This document shows, piece by piece, positions 5,546 to 5,829 of a stretch of DNA of 5,829 nt. The notes beneath the pieces were generated by a model. It did not search any database, was not told the DNA's origin, and was given only the letters and a program-made list of their open reading frames with translations. Origin of the DNA: DATIGJ01 sp035644155 (GTDB taxonomy: Bacteria > Patescibacteriota > Microgenomatia > Levybacterales > UBA12049); assembly GCA_035644155.1 (NCBI GenBank), contig DASQPC010000105.1:1-5829 (forward strand), given 5' to 3'. The translations under genes and the position numbers were made by a program. How positions within the stretch are numbered: position 1 is the first letter of the stretch; the number at the start of each line of letters is the position of its first letter.

Positions 5546-5829
5546 ATGGATAGTTCTCTGAAAGAGACATATGTACCTTTTTTAAAGCACCATTGGTTGC
5601 CTATCCTCCTTGGTATTGTTGGTTTATCTTTTCTTGGCTATGGATTGATAAATCAAGGAGCTCCTAAATCAGACAAAAAAGATATTTTATTTGAAGCAGC
5701 CACAGATCAAAATCCAATTGCTGAAGGAAAATCAAGCGAAACGAAATCCCGCTCTGTGGGGCAAATCACAATTGATATTGAAGGAGGAGTTCTAAAACCG
5801 GGTGTCTATAGTTTGCCTTCAGATAGCCG
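5546..5829 (+). CDS. comEA: ComEA-like DNA-uptake protein, N-terminal part (cut by window edge)
   Basis: The visible 94 residues comprise a short cytoplasmic start, one membrane helix (about 17-36, WLPILLGIVGLSFLGYGLI), a polar linker (about 38-70), and the beginning of an SLBB beta-grasp domain: ITIDIEGGVLKPGVYSLPSD (74-93), the typical VxGxVxxPGVY pattern. ComEA proteins with this layout anchor in the membrane and bind incoming double-stranded DNA outside the cell through a C-terminal helix-hairpin-helix domain, handing it to the ComEC channel. That DNA-binding part lies beyond the window, so another SLBB export protein is possible but less likely given the single N-terminal helix. The ATG follows the leuS stop by one base (TAAGATG) with no Shine-Dalgarno site, suggesting translation by re-initiation. 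comEC would be the expected next gene. Confidence 0.85.
   Translation, partial: MDSSLKETYVPFLKHHWLPILLGIVGLSFLGYGLINQGAPKSDKKDILFEAATDQNPIAEGKSSETKSRSVGQITIDIEGGVLKPGVYSLPSDS

Overview
This 5.8 kb window looks like a piece of a small, AT-rich bacterial genome, most likely a member of the Candidate Phyla Radiation (Patescibacteria, perhaps the Microgenomates side). That placement is inference from memory of protein families: the leucyl-tRNA synthetase has an unusual editing motif and a zinc-domain insert, a ComEA-type DNA-uptake gene follows it directly, and a two-gene WxL-like/DUF916-like envelope pair sits next to it. The genetic code appears standard; every complete gene here ends in TAA.

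Layout from left to right. (1) Positions 1 to about 224 are the 5' end of an IS30-family insertion sequence on the minus strand: the first 53 codons of the transposase, a near-perfect Shine-Dalgarno site, and a terminal-repeat-like sequence. The rest of the element lies outside the window. (2) Positions about 225-1165 hold no gene I can support. They are very AT-rich. They contain one good-looking extended -10 promoter (775-802, plus strand) followed by three successive inverted repeats (803-889), which is a candidate structured RNA. (3) Positions 1166-2791 are a two-gene minus-strand operon. A secreted WxL-like beta-sandwich protein comes first, and a DUF916-like protein with a signal peptide and a C-terminal membrane anchor starts on the base after the first gene's stop codon. 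(4) Positions 2792-2964 are the divergent intergenic region. An extended -10 (TGT-TATACT) lies so close to the leuS ATG that the leuS mRNA should be leaderless. (5) Positions 2965-5544 are leuS, complete at 859 aa. (6) From position 5546 to the window end is the start of a ComEA-like gene, one base after leuS and probably in the same transcript.

Functionally there are three units: a mobile element, an envelope-protein pair that probably works as a cell-surface complex, and a leuS-comEA operon combining translation with DNA uptake. None of the four resident genes has a recognisable Shine-Dalgarno site, whereas the IS30 transposase has an almost ideal one. I do not see a clear new defence or mobile system. 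The most interesting items are the WxL-like/DUF916 pair, the altered LeuRS editing motif, the leaderless leuS start, and the possible structured RNA.
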